From the NCBI GenBank assembly GCA_015059925.1, contig SUZL01000007.1, positions 1 through 64,000 of the forward strand: DNA of 64,000 nt. The letters are read 5' to 3'. The notes under the pieces were generated by a model, which saw only the letters and a program-made list of their open reading frames with translations, made no database searches and was not told where the DNA came from. Both the position numbers and the translations under genes were made by a program. The stretch is from Rikenellaceae bacterium (GTDB lineage Bacteria; Bacteroidota; Bacteroidia; Bacteroidales; Rikenellaceae). Shown piece after piece: positions 25,704-36,207 of the stretch (the first letter of the stretch is position 1; every line of letters begins with the position of its first letter).

Positions 25704-25943
25704 CCGCACTGCAGAATTTGCGGAAAAAGGGCGGCGCGTTGGCGGAGGGTTAAAAAATGGAGACCTTTTGATTGCTTCAAAAGTGCGTAGCATCCATTTT
25801 ACCGACGCCGGCGCGGCGACCCCGCAAATTGTGCCTTAACGGAGTTTTCCTCCTCGCGGCTCGGCAAAGTGAGCAAGCTCCCTCTGCTCGCGCTCGCAGC
25901 GTCGGTTGCGGCCTTTTTGTGCAACTTTTTCGGAAAAAGTTGC
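25704..25943 (-). repeat. Repeat family A, copy A4 (long form)
   Basis: 240 bp, minus orientation. It carries the same 70-base internal insert as A3, and B3 is joined at its hairpin end. Confidence 0.9.
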
Positions 25944-25978
25944 GTGAAAAATAATTTGTATCAGCAAACTCTTTTTAA

Positions 25979-26060
25979 CAAAGGTAGATTCCAACCATTT
26001 CCGCAGTGAATCTGATTTTGTATCAGGTTGCTAACCCTTGCGGAAATGTGGAATGACGTA
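25979..26060 (-). repeat. Repeat family B, copy B3 (CCGCA arm type)
   Basis: The fold-back arms are ATTTCCGCA and TGCGGAAAT instead of the usual ATTTTCACAT and ATGTGAAAAT, so both arms changed together. TACCTTTG is retained. It lies upstream of clpB. Confidence 0.88.
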
Positions 26061-26093
26061 TTTATTAATTCTTCATTTTGAATTCCTTACGCC

Positions 26094-26176
26094 TGTCAAA
26101 ATGTCTTTTTATGGCACAAATCCTCTGCCAATCTCTGCCAACAATGTGTTAAAATGTCCGATTACGACCTCTGGCA
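26094..26176 (+). promoter_or_regulatory. Direct repeats in the clpB leader
   Basis: TGTCAAAATGTC (26094) and TGTTAAAATGTC (26147) are near-identical 12-mers 53 bases apart. CTCTGCCA occurs at 26123 and 26133 and as CTCTGGCA at 26169. No CIRCE element or TAnnTTTG box is present, so heat-shock control may use these repeats. That is inference. Confidence 0.35.
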
Positions 26177-26221
26177 AAGGTTTTGCACCTCACAAGGCCG
26201 AAACAAACAACGAAAAAGACT

Positions 26222-28825
26222 ATGAACATCAATTCACTTACCATCAAGGCTCAGGAGGCGCTGCAAGCCTCCGTACAGTTGGCCCGCGAGAAGGGTGCGC
26301 AGGCCGTCGAGCCGCAACATTTGCTCCTTACGCTTATCACGAAGGAGGACTCTCTGGCTGCCTACCTGCTTTCTCGCGTGGGTGTGAATGTGGCACTGCT
26401 GCGCAGCGAGGTCGAGGGCGCGGTGGATGCTCTGCCGAAGGTTTCGGGCGGCAATGGTGAGCAGTACTTCTCGACCGACACCTCGAAGACGATTCAGCGC
26501 GCTGTGGATTTCACCCGCACGTTCAACGATAAATTTGCCTCTGTCGAACACCTCCTACTCGGCCTTCAGGCTGAGCGTGGCGCGGCGAGCGATATGCTCA
26601 AGCGCGCTGGAGCGACGGAGAAGGAGCTTGTGGCCGCCATCCGCGACTTCCGCAAGGGCTCGACCGTCGATTCGCAGACCGCCGAGAAGGAGTTCAATGC
26701 GCTGGGCAAGTACGCCATCAACCTCAACGAGATGGCCCGCAGCGGCAAGCTCGACCCCGTCATCGGCCGCGACGAGGAGTGCCGCCGCGTGTTGCAGATT
26801 CTCTCGCGCCGAACGAAGAACAACCCCATCCTCGTGGGTGAGGCGGGCGTGGGTAAGACCGCCATCGCCGAGGGCATTGCCCACCGCATAGTCGATGGCG
26901 ACGTGCCCGAGAACCTGCGCTCGAAGCAGATCTTCTCGCTCGATATGGGTGCGCTGATCGCGGGTGCGAAGTATCAGGGCGAGTTCGAGGAGCGACTGAA
27001 GGCCGTCGTGCAGGAGGTCATCGCCAGCGATGGCGAGATTCTGCTCTTCATCGACGAGATTCACACGCTCGTGGGTGCGGGCAAGTCGTCGGGAGCGATG
27101 GATGCCGCCAACATCCTCAAGCCAGCCCTTGCGCGTGGCGAGTTGCGCACCATCGGTGCCACGACGCTCGACGAGTACCAGAAATACTTCGAGCAGGACA
27201 AGGCCCTCGAGCGCCGTTTCCAGAAGGTTATGGTCGATGAGCCGACGACCGAGGATGCGATCTCGATTCTGCGTGGCCTGAAGGAGCGCTACGAGAGCCA
27301 CCACAAGGTGCGCATCAAGGACGAGGCCATCATCGCCGCCGTCGAGCTCTCGCACCGCTACATCACTTCGCGCTTCCTGCCCGACAAGGCTATCGATCTG
27401 GTCGATGAGGCCGCCTCGCGTCTGCGTCTGGAGATGAACTCCGTGCCCGAGGAGATCGACACGCTCGATCGCCGCATCCGCCAGCTCGAAATCGAGCGCG
27501 AGGCCATCCGCCGCGAAGGCGACGAGCAGCGTGTCGCATCACTCACGCGCGAAGTTGAGGAGCTGCGCTCTAAGGAGTCGGCTCTGCGAGCCAAGTGGCA
27601 GGGCGAGAGGGATTTGTTGCAGAAGATTCAGCACGAGAAGGAGTCGATCGAGCGCCTGAAGGTCGAGGCCCAGCAGGCCGAGCGCGCAGGCGACTACGGC
27701 CGCGTGGCGGAGATTCGCTACGGCAAGATTGTAGAGGCCGAGCGCCAGATCAGCGCCCTGCAGGAGCAGCTCGATCTGACCACCTCGTCGGGCGAGGCGA
27801 TGATCCGCGAGGAGGTAACCTCGCAGGATATTGCGGAGGTCGTTTCGCGTTGGACGGGCATTCCCGTGCAGCGTATGCTCTCATCCGAGCGCGAGAAGCT
27901 GCTGCGTATGGAGGATGAGCTGCATCGCCGCGTTGTGGGCCAGCAGCAGGCCATCGAGGTTATCTCGGATGCCGTGCGCCGCTCGCGCGCGGGACTGAGC
28001 GACGAGCGCCGTCCGATCGGTTCGTTCATCTTCCTCGGCACCACGGGTGTGGGTAAAACGGAGCTTGCGAAGGCGCTGGCGGAGTTCCTCTTCAACGACG
28101 ACGGGATGCTCACGCGCATCGATATGAGCGAGTATCAGGAGCGCCACAGCGTCTCGCGTCTGGTGGGTGCGCCTCCGGGATATGTGGGTTATGACGAGGG
28201 TGGCCAGCTCACCGAGGCCGTTCGCCGCAAGCCCTACTCGGTGGTGCTGCTCGACGAGATCGAGAAGGCCCATCCCGATGTCTTCAACATCCTGTTGCAG
28301 GTGCTGGACGATGGCCGCCTAACGGACAACAAGGGCCGCACGGTAGATTTCCGCAACACGATAATCATTATGACCTCGAATATGGGCTCGCACCTTATTC
28401 AGGAGCGCTTCGCCTCGGCCTTTGCGGGCGATGGGCCTACGGAGGAGCTTGTCGAGCGCACGCGCGAGGAGGTTGTCGAGATGCTCAAGCAGCAGCTCAA
28501 GCCCGAGTTTGTGAACCGCATCGACGAGATTGTGATGTTCTCGCCGCTCACGCGCCGCGACATTGAGCATATTGTTGATATTCAGATGAGTATCATCGCC
28601 CGTATGCTCTCGCGCAACGGCCTGAAGCTGGAGTACACCGCCTCGGCCCGCGACCTTATAGCGCGTCTTGGCTACGATCCGCTCTACGGTGCGCGCCCCG
28701 TCAAGCGTGTGATCCAGCGCGAGGTGGTCAATGCCCTCTCGAAGCGAATCTTGGCGGGCGAGGTCGATCGTGAGAAGGTGATTAAAGTCGATGCCAACGG
28801 CGAGGAGATTGTCTTTTCTAATTAA
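26222..28825 (+). CDS. clpB: ATP-dependent disaggregase ClpB
   Basis: Hsp100 AAA+ hexamer that, with DnaK, resolubilises aggregated proteins in the cytosol. The 867 residues comprise the N domain (1-145), NBD1 with Walker [10 protein letters not shown] near 206, and a coiled-coil middle domain (about 410-525, rich in E, R and L). NBD2 follows, with [14 protein letters not shown] near 610 and Walker [14 protein letters not shown] near 680. The C-terminal small domain has [16 protein letters not shown]. The start is [14 protein letters not shown] at 26222; a longer frame opens at 26183 but lacks family similarity. B elements of the rare CCGCA type flank the gene on both sides. Confidence 0.97.
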   Translation: MNINSLTIKAQEALQASVQLAREKGAQAVEPQHLLLTLITKEDSLAAYLLSRVGVNVALLRSEVEGAVDALPKVSGGNGEQYFSTDTSKTIQRAVDFTRTFNDKFASVEHLLLGLQAERGAASDMLKRAGATEKELVAAIRDFRKGSTVDSQTAEKEFNALGKYAINLNEMARSGKLDPVIGRDEECRRVLQILSRRTKNNPILVGEAGVGKTAIAEGIAHRIVDGDVPENLRSKQIFSLDMGALIAGAKYQGEFEERLKAVVQEVIASDGEILLFIDEIHTLVGAGKSSGAMDAANILKPALARGELRTIGATTLDEYQKYFEQDKALERRFQKVMVDEPTTEDAISILRGLKERYESHHKVRIKDEAIIAAVELSHRYITSRFLPDKAIDLVDEAASRLRLEMNSVPEEIDTLDRRIRQLEIEREAIRREGDEQRVASLTREVEELRSKESALRAKWQGERDLLQKIQHEKESIERLKVEAQQAERAGDYGRVAEIRYGKIVEAERQISALQEQLDLTTSSGEAMIREEVTSQDIAEVVSRWTGIPVQRMLSSEREKLLRMEDELHRRVVGQQQAIEVISDAVRRSRAGLSDERRPIGSFIFLGTTGVGKTELAKALAEFLFNDDGMLTRIDMSEYQERHSVSRLVGAPPGYVGYDEGGQLTEAVRRKPYSVVLLDEIEKAHPDVFNILLQVLDDGRLTDNKGRTVDFRNTIIIMTSNMGSHLIQERFASAFAGDGPTEELVERTREEVVEMLKQQLKPEFVNRIDEIVMFSPLTRRDIEHIVDIQMSIIARMLSRNGLKLEYTASARDLIARLGYDPLYGARPVKRVIQREVVNALSKRILAGEVDREKVIKVDANGEEIVFSN

Positions 28826-28835
28826 AACAGTATAA

Positions 28836-28909
28836 TGTCATTCCACATTTCCGCAAGGGTTAGCTCCCTGATACAAAATCAGGTACCCTGCGGAAATGAT
28901 TGGAATGAC
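28836..28909 (+). repeat. Repeat family B, copy B4 (CCGCA arm type)
   Basis: Arms ATTCCACATTTCCGCA and TGCGGAAATGATTGGAAT enclose an inner CCTGAT/ATCAGG hairpin. It lacks TACCTTTG and instead ends in GGAATGAC, so it is symmetrical. It lies just after the clpB stop. Confidence 0.88.
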
Positions 28910-28920
28910 TTATTTTTTGA

Positions 28921-28950
28921 TTTTGAATTAAATCATTTTTCATATCTTTG
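28921..28950 (+). promoter_or_regulatory. Promoter of the DUF4954 gene
   Basis: TATCTTTG at 28943-28950 fits TAnnTTTG. TTTTG at 28921-28925 (from a C-like heptamer) is 17 bp upstream, slightly short. The start site lies upstream of ATG 28969, which supports that start codon. Confidence 0.55.
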
Positions 28951-28968
28951 CAGTCAAATAGGTTAGTT

Positions 28969-30948
28969 ATGACACATATCAATCTTTCCGCCTCGCAGAT
29001 CTCAGCTCTCGAGGCCAACGGCTGCACAGCCGAGGATTGGCAGCGCGTGATGGTCGCGCCTGCCTTCTCGCCCGAACACATCCGCAACGTCGCCTTCTCG
29101 GGCGATGTGCGTTTGGGCTGCTTCAACCGCTCATTCACTCTCGCGGGTGGCGTTTGTCGCCACGCGGGCATCCGCAACGCCACGCTGCACAATGTCGATG
29201 TGGCCGACGATTGCCTTATCGAGAACATCCACAACTACATAGCCAACTACCGCATCGGCCGCTCATCGATCATCCGCAACGTCAATCAGATCTACGTCGA
29301 GGGGCGCTCGTCGTTCGGCAATGGCGTGGCTGTGAATGTGCTGAACGAGACGGGCGGCCGCGAGGTCTATATCAACGACAAGCTCTCGGCGCAGATGGCC
29401 TACATTATGGCGCTCTACCGCCACCGCCCCGCGCTGAAGGCTCGCCTGAAGGAGATAACCGATTACTACACAGAGAAATACTCCTCCGCGGTCGGCACCA
29501 TCGGCGAGGATGTACACATCACCAACGTCGGCCTGATGCGCGATGTTCGCGTGGGGGATTGCTGCACCATCAGCGGCGCGGCACGTCTGCGCAACTGCTC
29601 GCTGAACTCCAATGCGGCCGCGCCCATACACATCGGCGACGGCGTGATATGCGACGACGTGATCATCTCGAGCGGCTCGACCGTCGATGAGGGTGCTACG
29701 CTCGAGCGTTGCTTCGTGGGGCAGGCCTGCAAGATCGGCCACAACTACTCGGCCTCCGACTCGCTCTTCTTCAGCAACTGTCAGGGCGAGAATGGCGAGG
29801 CCTGCGCCATCTTCGCGGGGCCCTACACCGTAACGCACCACAAATCGACGCTGCTCATTGCGGGTATGTTCTCGTTTATGAATGCCGGCTCGGGCTCGAA
29901 CCAGAGCAACCATATGTATAAGCTCGGCCCCATACATCAGGGCACGCTCGAGCGCGGAGCGAAGACAACGTCCAACTCCTACATCCTCTGGCCCGCCCGC
30001 GTGGGAGCCTTCTCGCTGGTTATGGGCCGCCACACAAGCCACTCCGACACCACCAATCTCCCCTTCTCGTACCTTATCGAGCAGAACAACACGACCTACT
30101 TGGCGCCGGGTGTGAACCTGCGCTCGGTGGGCACGATACGCGACGTGAAGAAGTGGCCCGTGCGCGATCATCGCAGCGACCCTAACCGACTGGACTGCAT
30201 CAACTTCAACCTGCTGAGTCCCTACACCGTGCAGAAGATGCTCAAGGGCTTGGAGCTGCTGCGCAACCTGCGCTCGGCCAGCGGCGAGCTCTCGGATGAG
30301 TACTCGTTCCACAGCGCCAAGATCAAGAACTCGGCCCTGCGCAAGGGCATCGACTACTACCGCACGGCGGTGCATAAGTTTATGGGTAACTCCATCATCA
30401 AGCGTCTGGAGGGCGTGGCCCTGCCCGACGATGAGACCATCCGCCGCCACCTGCGCCCCACGACCGAGGTTGGACGGGGCGAGTGGGTTGATCTGTCGGG
30501 CCTTATCGCCCCGAAGAGCGAGGTCGATCGCGTGCTGGAGGCCATCGAGAGTGGCGAGTTGAATCGGCTCAGGTTGATAAATGCCGAGTGGCAGGTGATG
30601 CACGAGCGTTATTATGAGTATGAGTGGACGTGGGTCTTCGACCATATTGAGGAGTTCTATGGCATTGATCCCGAGAAGATTACGGCCGACGACGTAAGAC
30701 GCATCGTCAATGAGTGGCGCGAGGCTGTCGTGGGGCTCGACAGGATGGTCTATGAGGATGCCCGCAAGGAGTTCTCGCTCGCCTCACGCACGGGCTTTGG
30801 TGCCGACGGCACGCGCGCCGAGAAGGATATGGACTTCGAGCAGGTGCGTGGCGACTTCGAGAGCAACCCCTTTGTGCGCGCCACGCTCGACCACATCGAG
30901 CAGAAGAGTGCCCTCGGCGAGGAGCTGCTTAATCGGCTGCCCGCTTAA
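28969..30948 (+). CDS. DUF4954 family protein (left-handed beta-helix)
   Basis: About 659 residues. The middle (about 55-370) has irregular hexapeptide-type turns (VRLGCFNRSFTL, GEDVHITNVGLMRDVRVGDC, IHIGDGVICDDVIISSGSTV), as in acyltransferase and nucleotidyltransferase beta-helices. The C-terminal third is helical. I assign it to DUF4954, a Bacteroidales family sometimes labelled UDP-N-acetylglucosamine pyrophosphorylase-related; activity is not established. No signal peptide, so cytosolic. The start MTHINLSASQIS is chosen because the promoter -7 box overlaps the earlier ATG. It is monocistronic. Confidence 0.78.
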   Translation: MTHINLSASQISALEANGCTAEDWQRVMVAPAFSPEHIRNVAFSGDVRLGCFNRSFTLAGGVCRHAGIRNATLHNVDVADDCLIENIHNYIANYRIGRSSIIRNVNQIYVEGRSSFGNGVAVNVLNETGGREVYINDKLSAQMAYIMALYRHRPALKARLKEITDYYTEKYSSAVGTIGEDVHITNVGLMRDVRVGDCCTISGAARLRNCSLNSNAAAPIHIGDGVICDDVIISSGSTVDEGATLERCFVGQACKIGHNYSASDSLFFSNCQGENGEACAIFAGPYTVTHHKSTLLIAGMFSFMNAGSGSNQSNHMYKLGPIHQGTLERGAKTTSNSYILWPARVGAFSLVMGRHTSHSDTTNLPFSYLIEQNNTTYLAPGVNLRSVGTIRDVKKWPVRDHRSDPNRLDCINFNLLSPYTVQKMLKGLELLRNLRSASGELSDEYSFHSAKIKNSALRKGIDYYRTAVHKFMGNSIIKRLEGVALPDDETIRRHLRPTTEVGRGEWVDLSGLIAPKSEVDRVLEAIESGELNRLRLINAEWQVMHERYYEYEWTWVFDHIEEFYGIDPEKITADDVRRIVNEWREAVVGLDRMVYEDARKEFSLASRTGFGADGTRAEKDMDFEQVRGDFESNPFVRATLDHIEQKSALGEELLNRLPA

Positions 30949-31124
30949 GCAATGCAAAATTCAAAATGCAAAACAGGCCTTAGGCCTGAAAACAACCTCC
31001 CCCCACCCTGATCCGGGCGGGGGGAGCACAAAAAAACCGACCTATAAAGCACTCCACATCTCCCCTTAATGACAACAAGGAAAATCCACAAACCCCGTTT
31101 CGGGCAGATGCTTCGTACTTCTTC
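30949..31124. other. Gap between converging DUF4954 and glpT genes
   Basis: Contains a partial D palindrome (ACAGGCCTTAGGCCTG at 30974-30989) and a CCCCCC-ACCCTGATCC-GGGCGGGGGG palindrome at 31003-31025, likely acting as a bidirectional transcription barrier. No gene. Confidence 0.6.
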
Positions 31125-32540
31125 TTATCTTTGTGTTGCGCGCTCGCGCATTACACGAAGTTCCTTTTTCCAAGTTACGGCGCAGATGAGCGTTGCCACG
31201 ACGCATCCCACCGTAAACATCCAGAACGTTACGCCCCAACCCAAGTCGGAGCCTGCCACCTGACCCACGACGATCTTCGACAGAAGCGCGTCGCCCAGCA
31301 GGTAACCAAACAATCCTACAAATCCCGCAGCCGTACCCGCCGCATTCTTCGGCACGAAGCTCAGCGCCTGAATGCCGATCAGCGCGATAGGGCCATAGAC
31401 GGCAAATCCCGTCAGTCCGAGCGAGAAAAATACCACCATCGGGAGTGCCTCCTCGCCGCCAAACACCGCTGCCACAGCCTCAGCCTGCCAGTAGCAGAGG
31501 ATTCCGATGAGCACCATCAACATATAGATCACATTGACCGGTGCGCAGCGACCTTGGAAGAAGCGCGACGAGAGCCATCCGCAGATGATCGTGCCGGGGA
31601 TGCCCGCATACTCGAACAGCGAGAATGCCACGCGGCTCTCCGAGGCCGACATAATCTGCATATCCTGCAAGTAGGTAGGAGCCCAGTCGCTGATACCGTA
31701 GCGGATGAAATAGACAAACACGTTGGCTATGGCAATCATCCAAAGCAGGTGATTCTTAAACACATACTCCACAAACAGACGCTTGAACGGGATCGACGTC
31801 TCCTCGCCCTGGGCAGCCTTGCGGCTGGTGTAGTCCTGACGGTACTCCTCGATCGACGGAAGGCCGCAAGCCTCGGGTCTGTCGCGCAAAGTCCACCAGC
31901 AGAAGGCGGCAAACAGAATAGCCACCAACGAGGGGAAGATAAATGCCGCGCGCCAGCTCTCCGCGATGCCCATCGAGGCGAAAATCACGATTCCACCCGA
32001 AACCAGCAATCCGAGCGAGCCGCCGCCCACGTTGTGCGAGCAGTTCCAGATCGACATCTTGAAGCTGCGCTCGTTCTGCGAGAACCAATGCGCCATAATG
32101 CGTCCGCACGGGGGCCATCCCATACCCGAGAGCCATCCCACCATAAGCATAAAGGCGAACAGGATGCCGCCATTGACCGCGATCGACGTTGAGTAGGGAA
32201 TCAATCCCACGGCAGCCATCACCGACGAGGCGATGATGAGTCCCACGACCAAGAACTTGCGGGCGTCGGAGTGATCCGACAGGCTACCCATCAGGAACTT
32301 ACTGAAGGCGTAGGCGATGGGTATTCCGGCCATAGCAAATCCGGCCGTCTCCTTGTCGAGCAGGCCGTCGGCCATCATTCCGGGGGCTGCGAGCGATAGA
32401 TTTTTGCGGACCAGATAGTAGGCTGCGTAGCCAAAAAATGCGCCAAGAAAAACCTTCAGTCGCATACGGCGATACTCGGCATCGACCTTGTCGGCCGCGA
32501 TCTGCGGACGTGCCGCAGGCGGGTTGAAAAATTCGAGCAT
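31125..32540 (-). CDS. glpT: Glycerol-3-phosphate transporter-like MFS protein (OPA family)
   Basis: Organophosphate:phosphate antiporter-type major facilitator of 471 residues with twelve membrane helices. YRRMRLKVFLGAFFGYAAYYLVRKNLSLA near residue 24 is the GlpT/UhpT N-terminal signature. GSLSDHSDARKFLVVG near 85 is the MFS loop 2-3 motif, and the Arg in YLVRKN corresponds to a substrate-phosphate binding residue. It most probably imports glycerol-3-phosphate in exchange for phosphate, but hexose-phosphate is an alternative. It is divergent from a DeoR/GlpR-type regulator, which fits phosphorylated-sugar control. Confidence 0.88.
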   Translation of the reverse strand: MLEFFNPPAARPQIAADKVDAEYRRMRLKVFLGAFFGYAAYYLVRKNLSLAAPGMMADGLLDKETAGFAMAGIPIAYAFSKFLMGSLSDHSDARKFLVVGLIIASSVMAAVGLIPYSTSIAVNGGILFAFMLMVGWLSGMGWPPCGRIMAHWFSQNERSFKMSIWNCSHNVGGGSLGLLVSGGIVIFASMGIAESWRAAFIFPSLVAILFAAFCWWTLRDRPEACGLPSIEEYRQDYTSRKAAQGEETSIPFKRLFVEYVFKNHLLWMIAIANVFVYFIRYGISDWAPTYLQDMQIMSASESRVAFSLFEYAGIPGTIICGWLSSRFFQGRCAPVNVIYMLMVLIGILCYWQAEAVAAVFGGEEALPMVVFFSLGLTGFAVYGPIALIGIQALSFVPKNAAGTAAGFVGLFGYLLGDALLSKIVVGQVAGSDLGWGVTFWMFTVGCVVATLICAVTWKKELRVMRERATQR

Positions 32541-32631
32541 AGGCTTAATATTTTCCCGTTTGGGAATGTAAAATTAACAATTTATTTTCTATTTCTCGCA
32601 CGTTAGCAAGGAATTTTTTTTCGTTTCGAAA

Positions 32632-32662
32632 CAAAAATAATATTATTATAAAAGATTTTCAA
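32632..32662 (-). promoter_or_regulatory. glpT promoter
   Basis: On the minus strand TTG (complement of 32660-32662), 20-bp spacer and TATTTTTG (complement of 32632-32639). The divergent regulator has TACCTTTA at 32682-32689, so the two promoters sit back to back and could share an operator. Confidence 0.65.
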
Positions 32663-32713
32663 GTTTTTACACCTTTTTTCGTACCTTTACCACCAAAACA
32701 TAAATCCATCGAA

Positions 32714-33490
32714 ATGAACATAAACGAACGACACGAATTCATCACTCGCCAGCTCGAGGCCAAGGGCCAAGTGAGCGTTACGGAGCTCTCGACGCTGCTC
32801 AACGTATCGGAGGTTACCATCCGCAAGGATCTCTCGATTCTCGAGAAGAACAACCTCCTCTACCGCGCCCACGGCAAGGCCATCAAGCTCAGCCCCTACA
32901 TCAACGACCGCGACGTGAACGTCAAGGAGCATCAGTACCCCGCCGAGAAGACCGCCATCGCACGCGAAGCGGTGAAGCTCATCGAGCCCAACGACTCGAT
33001 CATCATCGCCTCGGGAACAACCGTGCAGTACTTCGCCCGCGAGATCAACACCGACGAGACGGGGGGCCGCCTGACGGTCATCACCTCGGCGCTGAACGTG
33101 GCATCGGTGCTTTCGGCCAACCGCGACATCGAGGTCATACAGCTCGGTGGATTGGTGCGCAGCACATCGCTCTCGGCCGTGGGTTGCGATGCCGAGCGTC
33201 AGCTGGAAAACTTCGCCGGCAGCAAGCTCTTCATCGGCGTGGACGGACTCGACCCCGAGTATGGTCTCTCGACGACCAACCTTCTGGAGGCCAACCTGAA
33301 CCGCGTGATGATCTCGGCGGCGGAGAAGATCATCGTGTTGTGCGATTCGTCGAAGTTCGGTCGTCGCGGCTTCAGCCGCATCTGCTCGGTCGATGACGTG
33401 GATCAGATCATCACCGACAGCGGCATCCCCGCCCACGTTCTGGAGGCCCTCGAGCAGCGCGGAATTGAAGTTACGATTGTTCAAGCGTAA
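32714..33490 (+). CDS. DeoR/GlpR family transcriptional regulator
   Basis: The 258 residues have an N-terminal DeoR helix-turn-helix (ERHEFITRQLEAKGQVSVTELSTLLNVSEVTIRKDLSIL, residues 5-43) and a C-terminal phosphosugar-sensing domain. The sensor includes IIIASGTTVQYFAREI near 96, ITSALNVASVLSAN near 126, VIQLGGLVR near 146 and CDSSKFGRRGF near 212. Such regulators repress sugar or glycerol-phosphate genes until a phosphorylated ligand binds. Divergent orientation suggests control of the GlpT-like transporter and of itself. Confidence 0.92.
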   Translation: MNINERHEFITRQLEAKGQVSVTELSTLLNVSEVTIRKDLSILEKNNLLYRAHGKAIKLSPYINDRDVNVKEHQYPAEKTAIAREAVKLIEPNDSIIIASGTTVQYFAREINTDETGGRLTVITSALNVASVLSANRDIEVIQLGGLVRSTSLSAVGCDAERQLENFAGSKLFIGVDGLDPEYGLSTTNLLEANLNRVMISAAEKIIVLCDSSKFGRRGFSRICSVDDVDQIITDSGIPAHVLEALEQRGIEVTIVQA

Positions 33491-33493
33491 CTT

Positions 33494-33533
33494 CAATTCA
33501 AAATTCAAAATTCAAAATGCAAAATTCAAAATT
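33494..33533. repeat. C repeat after the DeoR gene
   Basis: Five or more TTCAAAA heptamers (TTTTGAA on the minus strand) start within 4 bases of the stop codon. Confidence 0.85.
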
Positions 33534-33548
33534 GGGGAATTAATAAAT

Positions 33549-33631
33549 TACGTCATTCCACATTTTCACATCATCTTGCCTAACTGATACTATGGTAGCG
33601 TCTATGTGAAAATGATTGGAATCTACCTTTG
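33549..33631 (+). repeat. Repeat family B, copy B5
   Basis: An 83-bp fold-back with TTTTCACAT/ATGTGAAAA arms and terminal TACCTTTG pointing into A5. Confidence 0.9.
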
Positions 33632-33666
33632 TCGAAAGGCGTTTGCTGATACAAATTATTTTTCAC

Positions 33667-33836
33667 GCAACTTTTTCCGAAAAAGTTGCACAAAAAGGCC
33701 GCAAGGCACAATTTGCGGGGTCAGCGCGCCGTCGTCGGTAAAATGGATGCTACGCACTTTTGAAGCAATCAAAAGGTCTCCATTTTTTAACCCTCCGCCA
33801 ACGCGCCGCCCTTCTTCCGCAAATTCTGCAGTGCGG
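33667..33836 (+). repeat. Repeat family A, copy A5
   Basis: 170-bp short form, ends as in A1. It is followed by T6 and D6. Confidence 0.92.
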
Positions 33837-33844
33837 TTTTTTTC

Positions 33845-33908
33845 CTCTGCCGCCCACAACGCTCGATAGTGAGGGTAGCAGGCGGTTGCAAAACACCCCT
33901 TAGGGGTG
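33845..33908 (+). repeat. Repeat family D, copy D6
   Basis: CTCTGCCGCCCACAACGCTC...GTAGCAGGCGGTTGC ending in ACACCCCTTAGGGGTG; the end palindrome sequence differs from other copies but stays palindromic. Confidence 0.85.
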
Positions 33909-33911
33909 AAT

Positions 33912-33942
33912 TTTGAATTTTGAATTTTTCTAACTACCTTTG
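33912..33942 (+). promoter_or_regulatory. dnaX promoter built from a C repeat
   Basis: TTTG at 33912-33915 lies inside the TTTTGAA run, with a 19-bp spacer to TACCTTTG at 33935-33942. The expected start site is within a few bases of the ATG at 33950, so the mRNA would be leaderless or nearly so. Confidence 0.75.
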
Positions 33943-33949
33943 CGATATT

Positions 33950-35767
<1,818 letters not shown>

Positions 35768-35832
35768 CAGGCCTTAGGCCTGCTTCCCAACCGCCTGCTA
35801 CTCCCGCTACTGAACGTGGTGGGCGGCGGATA
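35768..35832 (-). repeat. Repeat family D, copy D7, abutting the dnaX stop
   Basis: CAGGCCTTAGGCCTG starts directly after the dnaX TAG, followed by CCGCCTGCTACTCCC...GTGGTGGGCGGCGGA. Confidence 0.88.
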
Positions 35833-35867
35833 GAGGAATACAAAATGCAGAATGCAAAATGCAAAAT

Positions 35868-35970
35868 GAGGGACCCCTCCGTCCTTCGGACACCTCCCCT
35901 TATGAAGGGGAGGAGTTTATAAGAACTCTCCCCCTGTTTTAGGGGGAGTCCCCGTAGGGGGTGGGGGTTA
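35868..35970 (-). repeat. Repeat family E, full-length copy
   Basis: Minus-oriented counterpart of E1: CCCCTCCGTCC...GGACACCTCCCC, then CTCCCCCTGTTTTAGGGGGAG and GTGGGGG. It joins A6 as E1 joins A1. Confidence 0.85.
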
Positions 35971-35975
35971 TAAAA

Positions 35976-36145
35976 CCGCACTGCAGAATTTGCGGATGAA
36001 GGGCGGCGCGGCGGCGGAGGGTTAAAAAATGGAGACCTTTTGATTGCTTCAAAAGTGCGAAGCATTCATTTTACCGACGACGGCGCGGCGACCCCGCAAA
36101 TTGTGCCTTGCGGCCTTTTTGCGCAACTTTTTCGGAAAAAGTTGC
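35976..36145 (-). repeat. Repeat family A, copy A6
   Basis: 170-bp short form in minus orientation, upstream of tyrS. Its hairpin end (GTTGC) is 62 bases before the tyrS ATG. Confidence 0.92.
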
Positions 36146-36207
36146 AAGGAAAAAAGTAGAGTAGAAAGAAGAAAACAACGAAAGATATTAACTAAAAAGA
36201 TAAAACA

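Larger units (their letters stand above)
25571..26221. other. Repeat-filled gap upstream of clpB
   Basis: No gene. In order: C-type heptamers, D5 (minus), A4 (minus, long form), B3 (minus), then about 160 bases of clpB leader with short direct repeats. Confidence 0.8.
33534..33907. other. Repeat-filled gap, B5-A5-D6
   Basis: No gene. B5 (plus) and A5 (plus) are joined by the same linker as B1-A3, followed by D6 and the C heptamers that form the dnaX promoter. Confidence 0.8.
35768..36207. other. Repeat-filled gap between dnaX and tyrS
   Basis: No gene. D7 (minus), full-length E (minus), and A6 (minus) fill it, leaving about 60 A/G-rich bases as tyrS leader. No TAnnTTTG box was found; the tyrS promoter is not identified. 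Confidence 0.75.

Noticed and set aside
26114..26131. Sigma-54 promoter before clpB (TGGCAC...CTGC)
   Set aside because: The distance between GG and GC is 12 instead of 10 bases and the -12 element does not match.
33656..33840. Coding frames inside repeat A copies
   Set aside because: Short frames occur in all A copies in several phases, and the reading frame is not the feature that is conserved; the hairpins are.
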